DNA of 49,666 nucleotides from an uncultured Muribaculaceae bacterium (GCA_910585275.1 CAJUCW010000028.1:1-49666); one strand, 5' to 3'; shown: positions 32,873 through 41,133, counted from the first letter of the stretch. Made by a program: numbers and translations. Notes: generated from the sequence alone by a model not told the origin.

Positions 32873-34225
32873 TCATTCTATCGGAGTATTGTCGCCTTCC
32901 TCGGGGATGCGGTAGAGGGTTCGGAATAGAATCTTCTCACCTCGTACCTCCACTTCTTCCGCACGGACGGGATCGAAGTAGGTCACAAACGGTTCAAGAA
33001 GATATTCAGTGTTCTGCTGCATCCATTCCACCGACCCATGGACAAACGTCTGGCTCATGCCCGACAATGGTTTGGAATACTTCACAACTTGGTAATCGGG
33101 GTCCGACGGGTAATAAATGGCAATCCCTCCCCACGTCAACTCGCAATCAGATTCCACGGTGATGGCAGCGCGAACCATATTGTAATCGGGCTTAACCTGG
33201 ATATCAACGATTTTCGCTCCATCATATACTACGGGAGGTGTCGTGGCATCCGTTATGAACGTCTCCGTCATGTCTCCGACCGTTTCGCCTACCCGGGAAA
33301 TTACGTAGGGACGCACTTCATAACGAGTGCCTTCGTTTAATTCGGCGAGCACGAAGTCAACACTTCCGTCAAGCGGAAAACCGTCTTCCGGCATAGGTGC
33401 CGTCCGGCGGTATTCCACACCACCGGATGCGATTACTACACCGACCTCCACCACAGGGGCTTTCGAGCCATAGCTCACCGACACAGGACACTCCGTCAAC
33501 GTCGGCTCCCCGTTTATGCGGATCCCTACATGGTCGGGAAGCGTGCCGGCTTCCTGCGTAAGCGTGAACGACGACGGAAGGGTGATGAATTCAAGCAGCG
33601 ACTCGTCTGACGGACGAAGCTGCAACTCAACAGAGCGTGGAGATGTGGTGTAATTAGGAGTCCACAACGCTTCAACGGCTATTTCGTCCCATTCGCCACT
33701 GCCATTCGCCCCGGGATTGAAATAAAGCCATTCAAGTTCACCGCTCTTTGCCACGAAATGCCAGTCGATAGAACTGTTGAAGCGGAGGGGGACTTCCGTT
33801 CCTTCCTGTGGGGCTACGGCATATTCCCGTTCCGACATATCGAACTGAAGTCTTGCCTGCAGCACTTCTATGCGTATCTCTTTATCAAAATCGCGCGCGG
33901 TGATAAGCACGGTTTCCGACGGTGTCTGGGTGGCGTTGACATTTACCGGACCCGACACGCTGATTGTGCCGTCGCCCTTGTCGGTAGAAGCCTGTACCGT
34001 GAAACGGTTGCCGAGGTTCTCCACGCTCCAATATACGTTTGACGTAACTTCTATATCCATGGTCTTGCCGTCGGCGGCAAGACGCAACTGGCTCACAGGC
34101 ACAGTGGAAATCTTCACATCGCTTAAGTCGCCGAGATGGTAGGCGTCTTCAGTGGTGTCGCATCCGGTCAAAACAGCGCCAAATGCCGACATTAGTATTA
34201 TGTTCCTGATGTATTTGATATTCAT
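32873..34225 (-). CDS. BACON-type Ig-repeat lipoprotein
   Basis: The 450-residue protein has lipobox LTGC (Cys22). Residues about 40-250 hold two BACON-like Ig modules (LRLAADGKTMDIEVTSNVYWSVENLG and YAVAPQEGTEVPLRFNSSIDWHFVAKSG). Fibronectin-like segments follow (GTRYEVRPYVISRVGET). BACON modules are common in Bacteroidetes surface lipoproteins and bind glycans or act as spacers. It follows the PEGA/barrel gene by 12 bp, so the two are co-transcribed. The ligand is not known. Confidence 0.75.
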   Translation of the reverse strand: MNIKYIRNIILMSAFGAVLTGCDTTEDAYHLGDLSDVKISTVPVSQLRLAADGKTMDIEVTSNVYWSVENLGNRFTVQASTDKGDGTISVSGPVNVNATQTPSETVLITARDFDKEIRIEVLQARLQFDMSEREYAVAPQEGTEVPLRFNSSIDWHFVAKSGELEWLYFNPGANGSGEWDEIAVEALWTPNYTTSPRSVELQLRPSDESLLEFITLPSSFTLTQEAGTLPDHVGIRINGEPTLTECPVSVSYGSKAPVVEVGVVIASGGVEYRRTAPMPEDGFPLDGSVDFVLAELNEGTRYEVRPYVISRVGETVGDMTETFITDATTPPVVYDGAKIVDIQVKPDYNMVRAAITVESDCELTWGGIAIYYPSDPDYQVVKYSKPLSGMSQTFVHGSVEWMQQNTEYLLEPFVTYFDPVRAEEVEVRGEKILFRTLYRIPEEGDNTPIE

Positions 34226-34237
34226 CCTGACGTTGTT

Positions 34238-35785
34238 TTAAATTTTGAAGTTGAATGAGATTCCTGCCGTCACATAGAAGCCCCCTTTGGTGAGGTTGCT
34301 CTTCTCGGCAATGTTCTTATAAAGCTCGTTCACGCTCACAGGCACGGCATATTCGGGAGTGACGAACACGCCAAGCATCGGTATGGGGTTGAAGAGAAAG
34401 CGCGCGCCGATACTAAGGTTGTGGCACATCGCGCCGTTGCCCCTCGTGCCCCCTCTGAGTCGCTGGCCAAGATAACCCAACTGCGGGGTGAGACCGATTC
34501 GTTCCACGAAACGGAACTGATAGCCGGCCTTCACATAAAACTCGTCGGAAGAATAGCTGCACATGCTGTCGAAGAAATCGGTGGCGTTCTCAAACCAATA
34601 GAGGTCGTCGCTCTTGGTGAGTCCGTAGGTGTAGCCGGCTTCCACGTTGAAGTTGCGTATGTTAAAGCCGAGGTGGCCGCTCACGCCGGGGATGTTGCCA
34701 TAGGTGAACCCGGCGCCGAGATAGACGGCGTTCTCACGGATATACTGTATGCGGTGGAGCACGACGGTGTCGTTGGTGTCCATATCCTTCATCACCTTGA
34801 AGCTCTTGGTCTGCGGCAGATAGCCCTTCTTGCGGAAGGTGTAGCTGTAATCGCCCACCGGCAGACGCATGGCAAGGCGGTGTTCGGCCACGACTGTGTC
34901 GCCGTCGGCATCATAAATCTTCGTGCCTGTAGAAGGGCTTACCCCGACGCTGAGGAAGCCTCGGAACGGCGCGGGAGCAGGAGCGTTTACAACCGTCGGC
35001 TTACCGGCTACGGCTGTAAACCGTTCGACGGTGGTCTCGCAGTTCTCTTTCTTCAGTTCCACGGAATACGTGCCCCCTTTCAGACGCGCATGCCATTCGC
35101 CGAGACCCACGCGCTTACCTTCGAACCAGATTTCGGCTTTGTCAGGCACGTTGACGGAGACGTCGCTGTATTTCAGGTTCTCGTCTTCCATCGGAAGTTC
35201 GAAACGGTCGGGTCCCGTCTTGCTGACAGTGATGTCCCCCTCATAGAGCATCGACCCCCTCTCCGCCCTCACGGAATGGTCGCCGTATGGGAGGTAGGTG
35301 TTGAGCGGGCTCACGCCAAGCGAGTCGCCATCCACAAAGATATAGGCTTCCCTCACGGAGGCGGCGAGAGTAACGTCCTTACCCTCTATGGTAAGCTCCA
35401 TTGAGTAGGTCTTGCCGGGAAGAATCTCCTCGGGAAAGAAATACTGCAGACGGTTGTAGCGGGGATTGGTAATCTCGATTTTCTGCGAACGCTGGGGGAT
35501 ATAGAGCCATATCTGCCCCGGTTTGTTCTCACGCGCCACGATACCCATCACGCCGTTGTCGAAATAAGTGTCTTCCGTGCTGACGGGGGTATAGATTTTG
35601 ATAAGAGCCGCTGTCTTCCCGTTTTGGTCCTTTTTCATAGTCTCGCGGTTGATGGCGGTCTGGTCGGTAGGGAGCATCTTGAAATCGCGCACAACGAGGT
35701 TGGCGGCAGACGCATCTACGCCCAAAGCCAAAAACAACACAAGCAAGGGAATGTGAAGACATCCTAATAGTAATTTGTGTATCAT
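34238..35785 (-). CDS. PEGA-domain protein with C-terminal outer-membrane barrel
   Basis: The 515-residue protein has a signal peptide (cut near DASA). PEGA-like beta-modules include AYIFVDGDSLGVSPLNTYLPYGDHSVRAERG (about 147-177), a second near AEIWFEGKRVGLGEWHARLKGGTYSVELKK, and a third near KIYDADGDTVVAEHRLAMRLPVGDYSYTFRKKGYLPQ. The last 160 residues alternate as in an 8-strand outer-membrane barrel (VYLGAGFTYGNIPGVSGHLGFNIRNFNVEAGYTYG ... GGFYVTAGISFNFKI). It probably anchors an extracytoplasmic assembly to the outer membrane. It is the first gene of the run down to 22836, and a C-tract repeat with a -7 consensus lies about 310 bp upstream. Confidence 0.75.
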   Translation of the reverse strand: MIHKLLLGCLHIPLLVLFLALGVDASAANLVVRDFKMLPTDQTAINRETMKKDQNGKTAALIKIYTPVSTEDTYFDNGVMGIVARENKPGQIWLYIPQRSQKIEITNPRYNRLQYFFPEEILPGKTYSMELTIEGKDVTLAASVREAYIFVDGDSLGVSPLNTYLPYGDHSVRAERGSMLYEGDITVSKTGPDRFELPMEDENLKYSDVSVNVPDKAEIWFEGKRVGLGEWHARLKGGTYSVELKKENCETTVERFTAVAGKPTVVNAPAPAPFRGFLSVGVSPSTGTKIYDADGDTVVAEHRLAMRLPVGDYSYTFRKKGYLPQTKSFKVMKDMDTNDTVVLHRIQYIRENAVYLGAGFTYGNIPGVSGHLGFNIRNFNVEAGYTYGLTKSDDLYWFENATDFFDSMCSYSSDEFYVKAGYQFRFVERIGLTPQLGYLGQRLRGGTRGNGAMCHNLSIGARFLFNPIPMLGVFVTPEYAVPVSVNELYKNIAEKSNLTKGGFYVTAGISFNFKI

Positions 35786-36313
35786 GATGTAATTGGTTAA
35801 TTGTTTCTTACGTTTATAGGAGGATATTCATCCGGCAGGTTTGGTCGCATGTTATAGCAGGTAGTCAAAAAAAATTGCAGGATTGTCGCAAATGAACTAC
35901 AACCCTACGGTTATGCATTATCCATTTCCATAACACATTACGAGTTAGGGATTAATACATAATCAATTAATCTATTCAGACGTGTGTAACGAAGTCTTTT
36001 TAAGCAAAAGCCAGTGGTCAAGAGTCCGTTATCTTAATCACCGTTTCGTCAGATTTTCGGCGATTGAATATCAAAAAATGATAATTGATTCGCAAAATTA
36101 AATCAAAATTCTCGTTTTACCCCCCCAATCGTTAATTTGTGTTAACAATTTGTTAAAAAACACTTAACACAACACCTCCAAACCATGATCAAAAAGGGGA
36201 TATTTTTGTCAGTAACGTTAAAAAAATATTATCATATAACTAATTTTGAGAAATTACTTAAAATAAATCTGTCAATAATTTGTTATATATCTATAGAACA
36301 ATTAAAAAGTTAT
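35786..36313. other. 528-bp AT-rich interval before the toxin-antitoxin pair
   Basis: There is no convincing gene. The interval contains a small dyad GTTATG-N13-CATAAC (35920-35944), the 16-mer TTTCGTCAGATTTTCG (36044-36059, also inside the MITE-like element at 37068-37083), and the C-tract repeat (36093-36145). TAATTTTG at 36241-36248 is a possible plus-strand -7 for the antitoxin gene, but has no properly spaced TTTG. Confidence 0.6.
36093..36145 (-). repeat. C-tract repeat, copy 1 (possible promoter element)
   Basis: This 53-bp sequence contains a run of 7 C (36120-36126). It recurs at 39915-39968 with two substitutions and one extra C. On the minus strand TAATTTTG (36093-36100) matches the -7 consensus and the G-run sits at the -33 position, facing the PEGA/barrel gene. 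The homopolymer could vary in length by slippage. Confidence 0.6.
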
Positions 36314-36484
36314 ATGGCAAGACCCATTCAAGAGACTCCGATTCTCTGTGGTGAAGATGCTCGTCGATTCATTGAATTGATGGATACACCTCGCCCTGAA
36401 ACACCTGAACGGAAAGCGCAAATCAAGGCAGCTTATGAAACCGTTATGAGAATGTTAGCCCGCAATCAGAAAAATGAATTTTGA
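36314..36484 (+). CDS. Small putative antitoxin of GNAT pair
   Basis: The 56-residue protein starts MARPIQETPILCGEDARRFIELMDTP and is charged and helical toward its end (ERKAQIKAAYETVMRMLARNQKNEF). I chose the ATG at 36314, because the open frame from 36185 adds a Lys/Ile-rich stretch of non-coding appearance. It overlaps the GNAT gene by 11 bp, the usual antitoxin-first arrangement. It does not resemble the DUF1778 ribbon-helix-helix antitoxins normally paired with TacT-type toxins, although its Arg-rich N-terminus could be a minimal DNA-binding strand. The antitoxin role is inferred from gene order. Confidence 0.65.
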   Translation: MARPIQETPILCGEDARRFIELMDTPRPETPERKAQIKAAYETVMRMLARNQKNEF

Positions 36485-37025
36485 AGAATTCTATCATGAT
36501 TATGGTATTCGCAAGCTTGAAGCAGGAGAGCATGTGACTACTTTTTCATGTGGTGACGAGGACCTGGACGATTTCATAATTAACGATGCCCCATTATATC
36601 GTGATGCTCTATTGGCCATCACATACATCATAGAAAGAAATTCTGACAAAGAGGTGGTAGGCTATTTCAGTCTGGCAAATGACAGGATTGCCATAAAAGA
36701 TTTCCCCTCCAACAATGAATTCAACAGATTTCGTCGGCATAGATTTGTCAATGAAAAAAGACTTACAAATTATCCATCCGTGAAACTCTGTCGTTTTGCA
36801 ATAAGCGATTCCGTTAAAGGTAAGCATATTGGCTCAATATTATTGGATTTCATGAAACGTTTCTTCGTTTCCGACAATAAAACCGGGTGCCGGTTCCTTA
36901 CTGTAGATGCATATCGAACAGCAGAATCGTTTTACTTGAAAAATGGATTCTTATACCTTAACAGTGCCGACGAAAATCAACCAACCCGATTGATGTTTTA
37001 CGACCTCATAAATCTGGATGACTAA
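36474..37025 (+). CDS. GNAT acetyltransferase, probable toxin
   Basis: The 183-residue GNAT protein has the acetyl-CoA loop in SVKGKHIGSILLDF (residues 113-126) and the C-terminal CRFLTVDAYRTAESFYLKNGF (139-159) with the conserved Tyr154. This pattern is shared with TacT/AtaT-type toxins that acetylate aminoacyl-tRNA. The N-terminal GDEDLDDFIINDA region is also typical of these toxins. It overlaps a 56-residue upstream gene by 11 bp. It could instead acetylate a small molecule, but the operon layout and nearby mobile-type repeats favour a toxin-antitoxin module. Confidence 0.8.
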   Translation: MNFEEFYHDYGIRKLEAGEHVTTFSCGDEDLDDFIINDAPLYRDALLAITYIIERNSDKEVVGYFSLANDRIAIKDFPSNNEFNRFRRHRFVNEKRLTNYPSVKLCRFAISDSVKGKHIGSILLDFMKRFFVSDNKTGCRFLTVDAYRTAESFYLKNGFLYLNSADENQPTRLMFYDLINLDD

Positions 37026-37033
37026 AAATACAC

Positions 37034-37243
37034 TTAGAAGTTATTTAAACTTTTTTCTTTTTCAAGATTTCGTCAGATTTTCGAGTCGATTTTGAAACTT
37101 GAAGAGGGAGTTTAGCGGGCTAAACGACCGATGAAAGGTTCAAAAGCGACCGAAAAGATGGCGGAAGATTGGGAAAGAGGTCTTTTTAACATAAAAAGCC
37201 ATAAGAAAATCAATCTCCGTAAAAAAGTTTAAACAACTTCTTA
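37034..37243. mobile_element. MITE-like element with 23-bp terminal inverted repeats
   Basis: Terminal arms 37034-37056 and 37221-37243 match in 21 of 23 positions as reverse complements (core TTTAAACTTTTTT). The 164-bp interior has no gene. It holds a short hairpin GTTTAGCGGGCTAAAC (37110-37125) and the 16-mer TTTCGTCAGATTTTCG also found at 36044. It begins 9 bp after the GNAT stop. No clear target duplication is visible, so a transcript-end stem-loop is the alternative. Confidence 0.5.
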
Positions 37244-37253
37244 ATTAAATGAT

Positions 37254-37282
37254 TAAGGGACGAGCCTGAGGCTCGTCCCTTA
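37254..37282 (-). terminator. Stem-loop after the GH43 gene
   Basis: TAAGGGACGAGCC, loop TGA, GGCTCGTCCCTTA is a perfect 13-bp stem located 4 bp after the GH43 stop codon. The following minus-strand bases are AT-rich but without a long T-run. The GGGACGxGCC core resembles one half of the REPIN-like repeat, so it may be a single REP recruited as a transcript end. Confidence 0.6.
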
Positions 37283-37286
37283 ATGT

Positions 37287-39362
37287 TTATTCTTCCCAGC
37301 GGAAGACGGCGCCGTTGCGGCGTGCGGGGTCGGAGCCGGCATAGTCCATAGAATAGGGGCTGCCGGTGGTCGGACTCTTACCGATATACTTGTGGGTGCG
37401 CATAGACATGAGCATGAATTCCCGGTCGAGATAGTCCTGCCACATAAATTCTTCTGCCTTCCCGATGTCGTCGGTGAGCCGTACGTCGCCTGGCAAACCG
37501 AACCCTGACACAAACACATAACGCCCGTCGGCACACTGGAGAATCACCTTCCCCTCCCCTCTGTCGATAACGCGGAAACGGGTCTGCGGGTTGTCGGCAT
37601 CCTTGCGGGTGTCATACATCAGCCCGTGCTCCATGGCATACATCGGAAGTCCTGTGGCGAGATTTATGATGCGGACGGTCTTACCGAACGGTATGTAACC
37701 GCTACGGTCGGCCTTCGGTTCATCTACCGTAAAATTGTCAAACTCTGCATAACCGCCGTTTTTGCCAAGCGTGTTGAACGCGAAGAGCGACATCCTCGCC
37801 CCCTGGAACGTGATGAGCTGATAACTCAGCACCATGTCGCCGCCAAGGTCATTGAAATCTTTTCCATCCAAAGAATATGCGTAACGCCCTTTGTCGTTGT
37901 CGAAATCGCCGATGAAGCGGAGCCATATCCTGCCGTCTTTCAATTTCACAGGCACGTCGAGGGTGTCGTTGTTCAACTGTTCGAAGCGGCGCAAAACCAC
38001 TTCTTTCCCTTTCTTCACGATGCCCGCCCACGAACATGGCACGTTGATGTTGCCAAGGCCACAAACGTCGCCGTCCTTGAGATTGGAGGCGTCGAGTTCG
38101 ACGGTCACAACCGATTCCGGACCGATGGCACGCTGCGTCAGCGTGTTGCGCGCCCACATAAGTTGCTCGGCAGGCATAGTCCTGAGTCTCAGCTTCCCTT
38201 TCGCAAGGCTCCACATCTTGTCATCGGGATTATGGTTCCATTGCCATACGCGCCCGAGCTTTTTGCCGTCGAAATTCTCGTTCCTCTCATAGGGGGCATG
38301 AACCGGCTCGGTGTCGCGTGCCGCCGTGTTGGGTTTGAGCCACGTGCGGGGCGCGCGCCCAATGTTACCTTCCAGCCCTATCATAGGCCAGCCATCTTTC
38401 CAAGTTATGGGGGCGAGCGTCACGGTGCGTCCTATAGAATGGAAGTCCATCATCAGGAGCGCCCACCATTGTCCGTCGGGTGTGGAGACGATGCCACCTT
38501 GATGAATGTTGGAAGCGGCGGTTTTGTCGGGGTCGGCGGGAGTGACGCTCACGGGATGACCGTCAGGCATTATGCGCCCCTTGATTTTGGTCATGGGCGC
38601 GGCATGATAGCCAAACGTTTCGTCGGCGGTTATGACGCACGTTTCGTAGGGGCCCCAGATGCTTTTCGAACGGGAGCAAAGCGTGCGCCCGTTGGGTTTG
38701 TAGTCTGTGGATATCAGATAATACATCCCGTCGATCTTATACATGTGGTGGCCTTCACCCACGGCACTTCCGGCAGGGATGATGACCTTTTCCGTACCCT
38801 CTATCGGACCGCTCATGTCGGGATGCAGTTCAGTGCATTTCACCTCGCCGTAGCCGTGGATGGCATATACCTTCCCGTCGTCGTCGAAGAGCACCCCGAG
38901 GTCATAGATATTACCTTTCATGTTTATATGCTTCCAGGGGCCTTCTATCTTATCGCTCACGAAGCACTGGAGACCTTTGCCGTTGACATTGCTGTAGAGA
39001 TAAAATTTGCCGTCGTTATAGCGTATGCATGGCGCCCAGATGCCTTGTCCGTAAATCTCCTTGCCGTTCTTAAGAGAGAAGGCATCGTCGTCGAAATCGA
39101 AGCGGTCGAAGCAATACGACACGTTTTCCCAATTCACAAGGTCCTTGGAATGAAGGATGACGAGACCAGGGACCGTGTGCATGGTGGTTCCGGCGAGATA
39201 ATAGTCTTCACCCACACGGATTACGTCGGGGTCGGAAAATTCGTCGTAGGTCAGCGGATTCGTATAAGTGCCGTTGCCGTTGTCAGCACTCCACGATTTA
39301 CTTTTGGAATACCCTCCCAAAGCCACGAAAAGAATAGAAAGAAATAACAGCGTTTTTCTCAT
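37287..39362 (-). CDS. GH43 family glycosidase with accessory C-terminal domains
   Basis: The 691-residue exported enzyme has a signal peptide cut near GGYSK. The five-bladed-propeller domain (about 30-340) has the three GH43 acids: Asp44 in FSDPDVI, Asp154 in IYDLGVLFDDDG, and Glu203 in AVGEGHHMYK. A beta-sandwich (about 370-560, DUF1349/GH43_C2-like, NFDGKKLGRVWQWNHNPDDKMWS) follows, and then a C-terminal module (about 570-691) that looks beta-trefoil-like (GKTVRIINLATGLPMYAMEHG). GH43 enzymes act as beta-xylosidase, arabinofuranosidase or related exo-enzymes; specificity cannot be read. It is a lone gene with no SusC/D neighbours. A tandem repeat lies upstream of its start. Confidence 0.9.
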   Translation of the reverse strand: MRKTLLFLSILFVALGGYSKSKSWSADNGNGTYTNPLTYDEFSDPDVIRVGEDYYLAGTTMHTVPGLVILHSKDLVNWENVSYCFDRFDFDDDAFSLKNGKEIYGQGIWAPCIRYNDGKFYLYSNVNGKGLQCFVSDKIEGPWKHINMKGNIYDLGVLFDDDGKVYAIHGYGEVKCTELHPDMSGPIEGTEKVIIPAGSAVGEGHHMYKIDGMYYLISTDYKPNGRTLCSRSKSIWGPYETCVITADETFGYHAAPMTKIKGRIMPDGHPVSVTPADPDKTAASNIHQGGIVSTPDGQWWALLMMDFHSIGRTVTLAPITWKDGWPMIGLEGNIGRAPRTWLKPNTAARDTEPVHAPYERNENFDGKKLGRVWQWNHNPDDKMWSLAKGKLRLRTMPAEQLMWARNTLTQRAIGPESVVTVELDASNLKDGDVCGLGNINVPCSWAGIVKKGKEVVLRRFEQLNNDTLDVPVKLKDGRIWLRFIGDFDNDKGRYAYSLDGKDFNDLGGDMVLSYQLITFQGARMSLFAFNTLGKNGGYAEFDNFTVDEPKADRSGYIPFGKTVRIINLATGLPMYAMEHGLMYDTRKDADNPQTRFRVIDRGEGKVILQCADGRYVFVSGFGLPGDVRLTDDIGKAEEFMWQDYLDREFMLMSMRTHKYIGKSPTTGSPYSMDYAGSDPARRNGAVFRWEE

Positions 39363-39370
39363 GATGTCAA

Positions 39371-39410
39371 ATTTTCAAATAGGTTTATATTTTTCAAATA
39401 GGTTATATAT
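39371..39410. promoter_or_regulatory. Tandem direct repeat upstream of GH43
   Basis: Two adjacent copies of TTTTCAAATAGGTT(T)ATAT occupy 39371-39390 and 39391-39410, starting 9 bp before the GH43 start codon. The spacing of about two helical turns would suit a dimeric regulator, but duplication by slippage explains it equally well. Confidence 0.4.
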
Positions 39411-39445
39411 GGTGTTATTCAAGGATTTCAGCAACCGCCAGCTTT

Positions 39446-39742
39446 TTATCGAATAATATAGAGGCCATCACGTTCTATTTCGTTTATAAGGAATTTGCTC
39501 ATATTTGGATTACGACGTATCAAATCCACAGACATCCCCAACAAATCTTGTAAAAAACTTTTAAGTGCAAGAACCCGGAATGCTTTCGGAGGCATATCAA
39601 CGCATACATCGGCATCGCTTCCCGAAGAATTGTCGCCACGCGCCATAGACCCAAAAAGACACATCGATTTTACATCGAACTCCCTTCGGATATACGGCGC
39701 TGCGCCCATAAGCCTATCTATACATTGTTGACGTGAACACAT
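39446..39742 (-). CDS. MNT-type nucleotidyltransferase without visible HEPN partner
   Basis: The 98-residue minimal nucleotidyltransferase carries MCLFGSMARGDNSSGSDADVCVDM, that is GS(x)3G and DxD with Asp43/Asp45, and a C-terminal VDLIRRN. In HEPN/MNT toxin-antitoxin pairs this protein is the antitoxin that AMPylates the HEPN toxin. Only 83 bp separate it from the GH43 gene, and nothing HEPN-like lies on either side, so the pair looks incomplete. I used the ATG at 39742; an upstream in-frame ATG at 39787 is possible. A minus-strand -7 element within the C-tract repeat lies about 170 bp upstream. Confidence 0.8.
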   Translation of the reverse strand: MCSRQQCIDRLMGAAPYIRREFDVKSMCLFGSMARGDNSSGSDADVCVDMPPKAFRVLALKSFLQDLLGMSVDLIRRNPNMSKFLINEIERDGLYIIR

Positions 39743-39914
39743 TTGCAATATATATAGCCATTTGGTTACATCTGCAAATTTAAACAAAAATCCTCACCGC
39801 CACAAATAAAAAGGAGGCCACGCCCTGCTTCAATGATCAAATGACAAGTCTCAATGAATCGGGCGTGGCTGAGATTAAAAACACCTCAAAGCTTGTGAAT
39901 CTGAATATGCACCA

Positions 39915-39968
39915 CAAAGTTAAATCAAAAATCTCGTTTTACCCCCCCCAATCGTTAATTTGTGTTAA
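39915..39968 (-). repeat. C-tract repeat, copy 2 (possible promoter element)
   Basis: This is a 54-bp copy of the sequence at 36093-36145 with 8 C (39942-39949) instead of 7. On the minus strand TAACTTTG (39915-39922) is a -7 match directed at the MNT gene, and the G-run again occupies the -33 position. The surrounding 39743-40091 interval contains no gene; it holds only this repeat and REPIN copy D. Confidence 0.6.
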
Positions 39969-39996
39969 ATTACCTTAATATATCACATTATTTTTT

Positions 39997-40082
39997 TGTA
40001 AGAACATGCCTCCGGAATGTTTAATCGCAATCAAATTACAAACACCTCATACAATCAAACGTGCCGAAGGCACGTCCCTACA
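39997..40082. repeat. REPIN-like paired palindrome (copy D)
   Basis: The left half TGTAAGAACATGCCTCCGGAATG is slightly decayed. The right half CGTGCCGAAGGCACGTCCCTACA is intact and preceded by AATCAAA as in copies B and C. It ends 9 bp before the stop codon of the GH18 gene and would lie in that gene's 3' untranslated region. Confidence 0.8.
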
Positions 40083-40091
40083 TAAAACATC

Positions 40092-41096
40092 TCACTTAAG
40101 GGCCTTGCGGATGGTTTTCAGGAGTCGGGCGTCGTCGGTGTCGCCGGCGCATTCCCATATCATAATGCCTCCAAGACCGTTCTCCTCAACATATTTACAC
40201 TTCCTTTTCAATGACTCGGCATCGTCGAAAGTCATCACCATCTCCCCTGCCGAATCAACGATATAGGGTACGCAGGCCTTGTCGTCGAACACCACTTTCA
40301 TGCCGTCACCGGCCGCTATCTTGTCGTAATCGACAAAGTCGGGGAAAACGCCTTTCTTGCCATGTCCGTAAAACGGCACTCCGAGCACAATCTTCGCCGC
40401 CGGCACACCACCCGAGATGTGTGCCTTCACACCTTCGTCGGCGGTCATGTCGCCGCTGAGAGGACTTCGGTAAAGGGAGGAATGGTGATAAGGAGGACGG
40501 TTGAGGTCGTAGGCCATGACATTGACGAAATCGACGTATGGCATTATGGGAGCGAACTCATAAAACCCCACTGTGGCGGGGGATGCGAGCGTAAGAAGCT
40601 TGTCTTTACCCAACGCATTTCTAAGGTCGCGCATCAGGAGGGTATAGTTGGCTTTATCGGAGGAGGAACTTGAAATGCCAGCAGCTCCGCTCCCGGGATA
40701 TTCCCAGTCGATGTCTATGCCGTCGAGCCGGTATTCGTCAACCACCTTGCGACAGTCGGCGGCAAACGCCTTCCGCTTGGCAGGGTCGGCGGCCATCTCG
40801 CTGAAGCCTCCGCTCCCCCATCCTCCCACGGAAAGCTGCACCTTCAGATTGCGGTTCTTTTTCTTCATTGCCACTACGTCCTTAAGCCGTTGCGGATTGT
40901 CGATGCGCACTCCGTCGAAAGTCTTGTTGACATGTCCGAAGGCATAGTTGATATTGGTCAGATTCTTCGCATCGGGAAGTTCTGCGGTCCATGACGTTAC
41001 ATAACCTACAATGCGCTTATCATTCCCACCTTTTGCCGATGAGTAGAAAATAGCCAACATCGACGCAATAACTATCATTATAATCTTTTTTGCCAT
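40092..41096 (-). CDS. GH18 chitinase-like glycosidase
   Basis: The 334-residue exported TIM-barrel protein has SxGG in VQLSVGGWGSGGF, the catalytic DxxDxDxE as DGIDIDWE (Glu132), and VNVMAYDLN (substrate-assisting Tyr). GH18 enzymes cleave chitin or N-linked glycan cores; the compact barrel and YDLN motif fit chitinase-like members. The ATG at 41096 begins a clean signal sequence (MAKKIIMIVIASMLAIF). The longer frame to 41183 would translate the terminator hairpin of the upstream operon. The gene stands alone; no SusC/D or hexosaminidase neighbours are present. Confidence 0.9.
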   Translation of the reverse strand: MAKKIIMIVIASMLAIFYSSAKGGNDKRIVGYVTSWTAELPDAKNLTNINYAFGHVNKTFDGVRIDNPQRLKDVVAMKKKNRNLKVQLSVGGWGSGGFSEMAADPAKRKAFAADCRKVVDEYRLDGIDIDWEYPGSGAAGISSSSSDKANYTLLMRDLRNALGKDKLLTLASPATVGFYEFAPIMPYVDFVNVMAYDLNRPPYHHSSLYRSPLSGDMTADEGVKAHISGGVPAAKIVLGVPFYGHGKKGVFPDFVDYDKIAAGDGMKVVFDDKACVPYIVDSAGEMVMTFDDAESLKRKCKYVEENGLGGIMIWECAGDTDDARLLKTIRKALK

Positions 41097-41133
41097 ATTC
41101 ACTTTATTTACGGTTGACGTAAGCCTACCCTGC

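Noticed and set aside
30336..32929. CRISPR-like array from the repeated palindromes
   Set aside because: The repeats are few, irregularly spaced by whole genes and palindromic in pairs; there are no regular spacers and no cas genes.
37626..39347. 573-residue open frame on the plus strand
   Set aside because: It lies antisense to GH43, whose three catalytic acids and signal peptide are clear; the plus-strand frame has no recognisable features.
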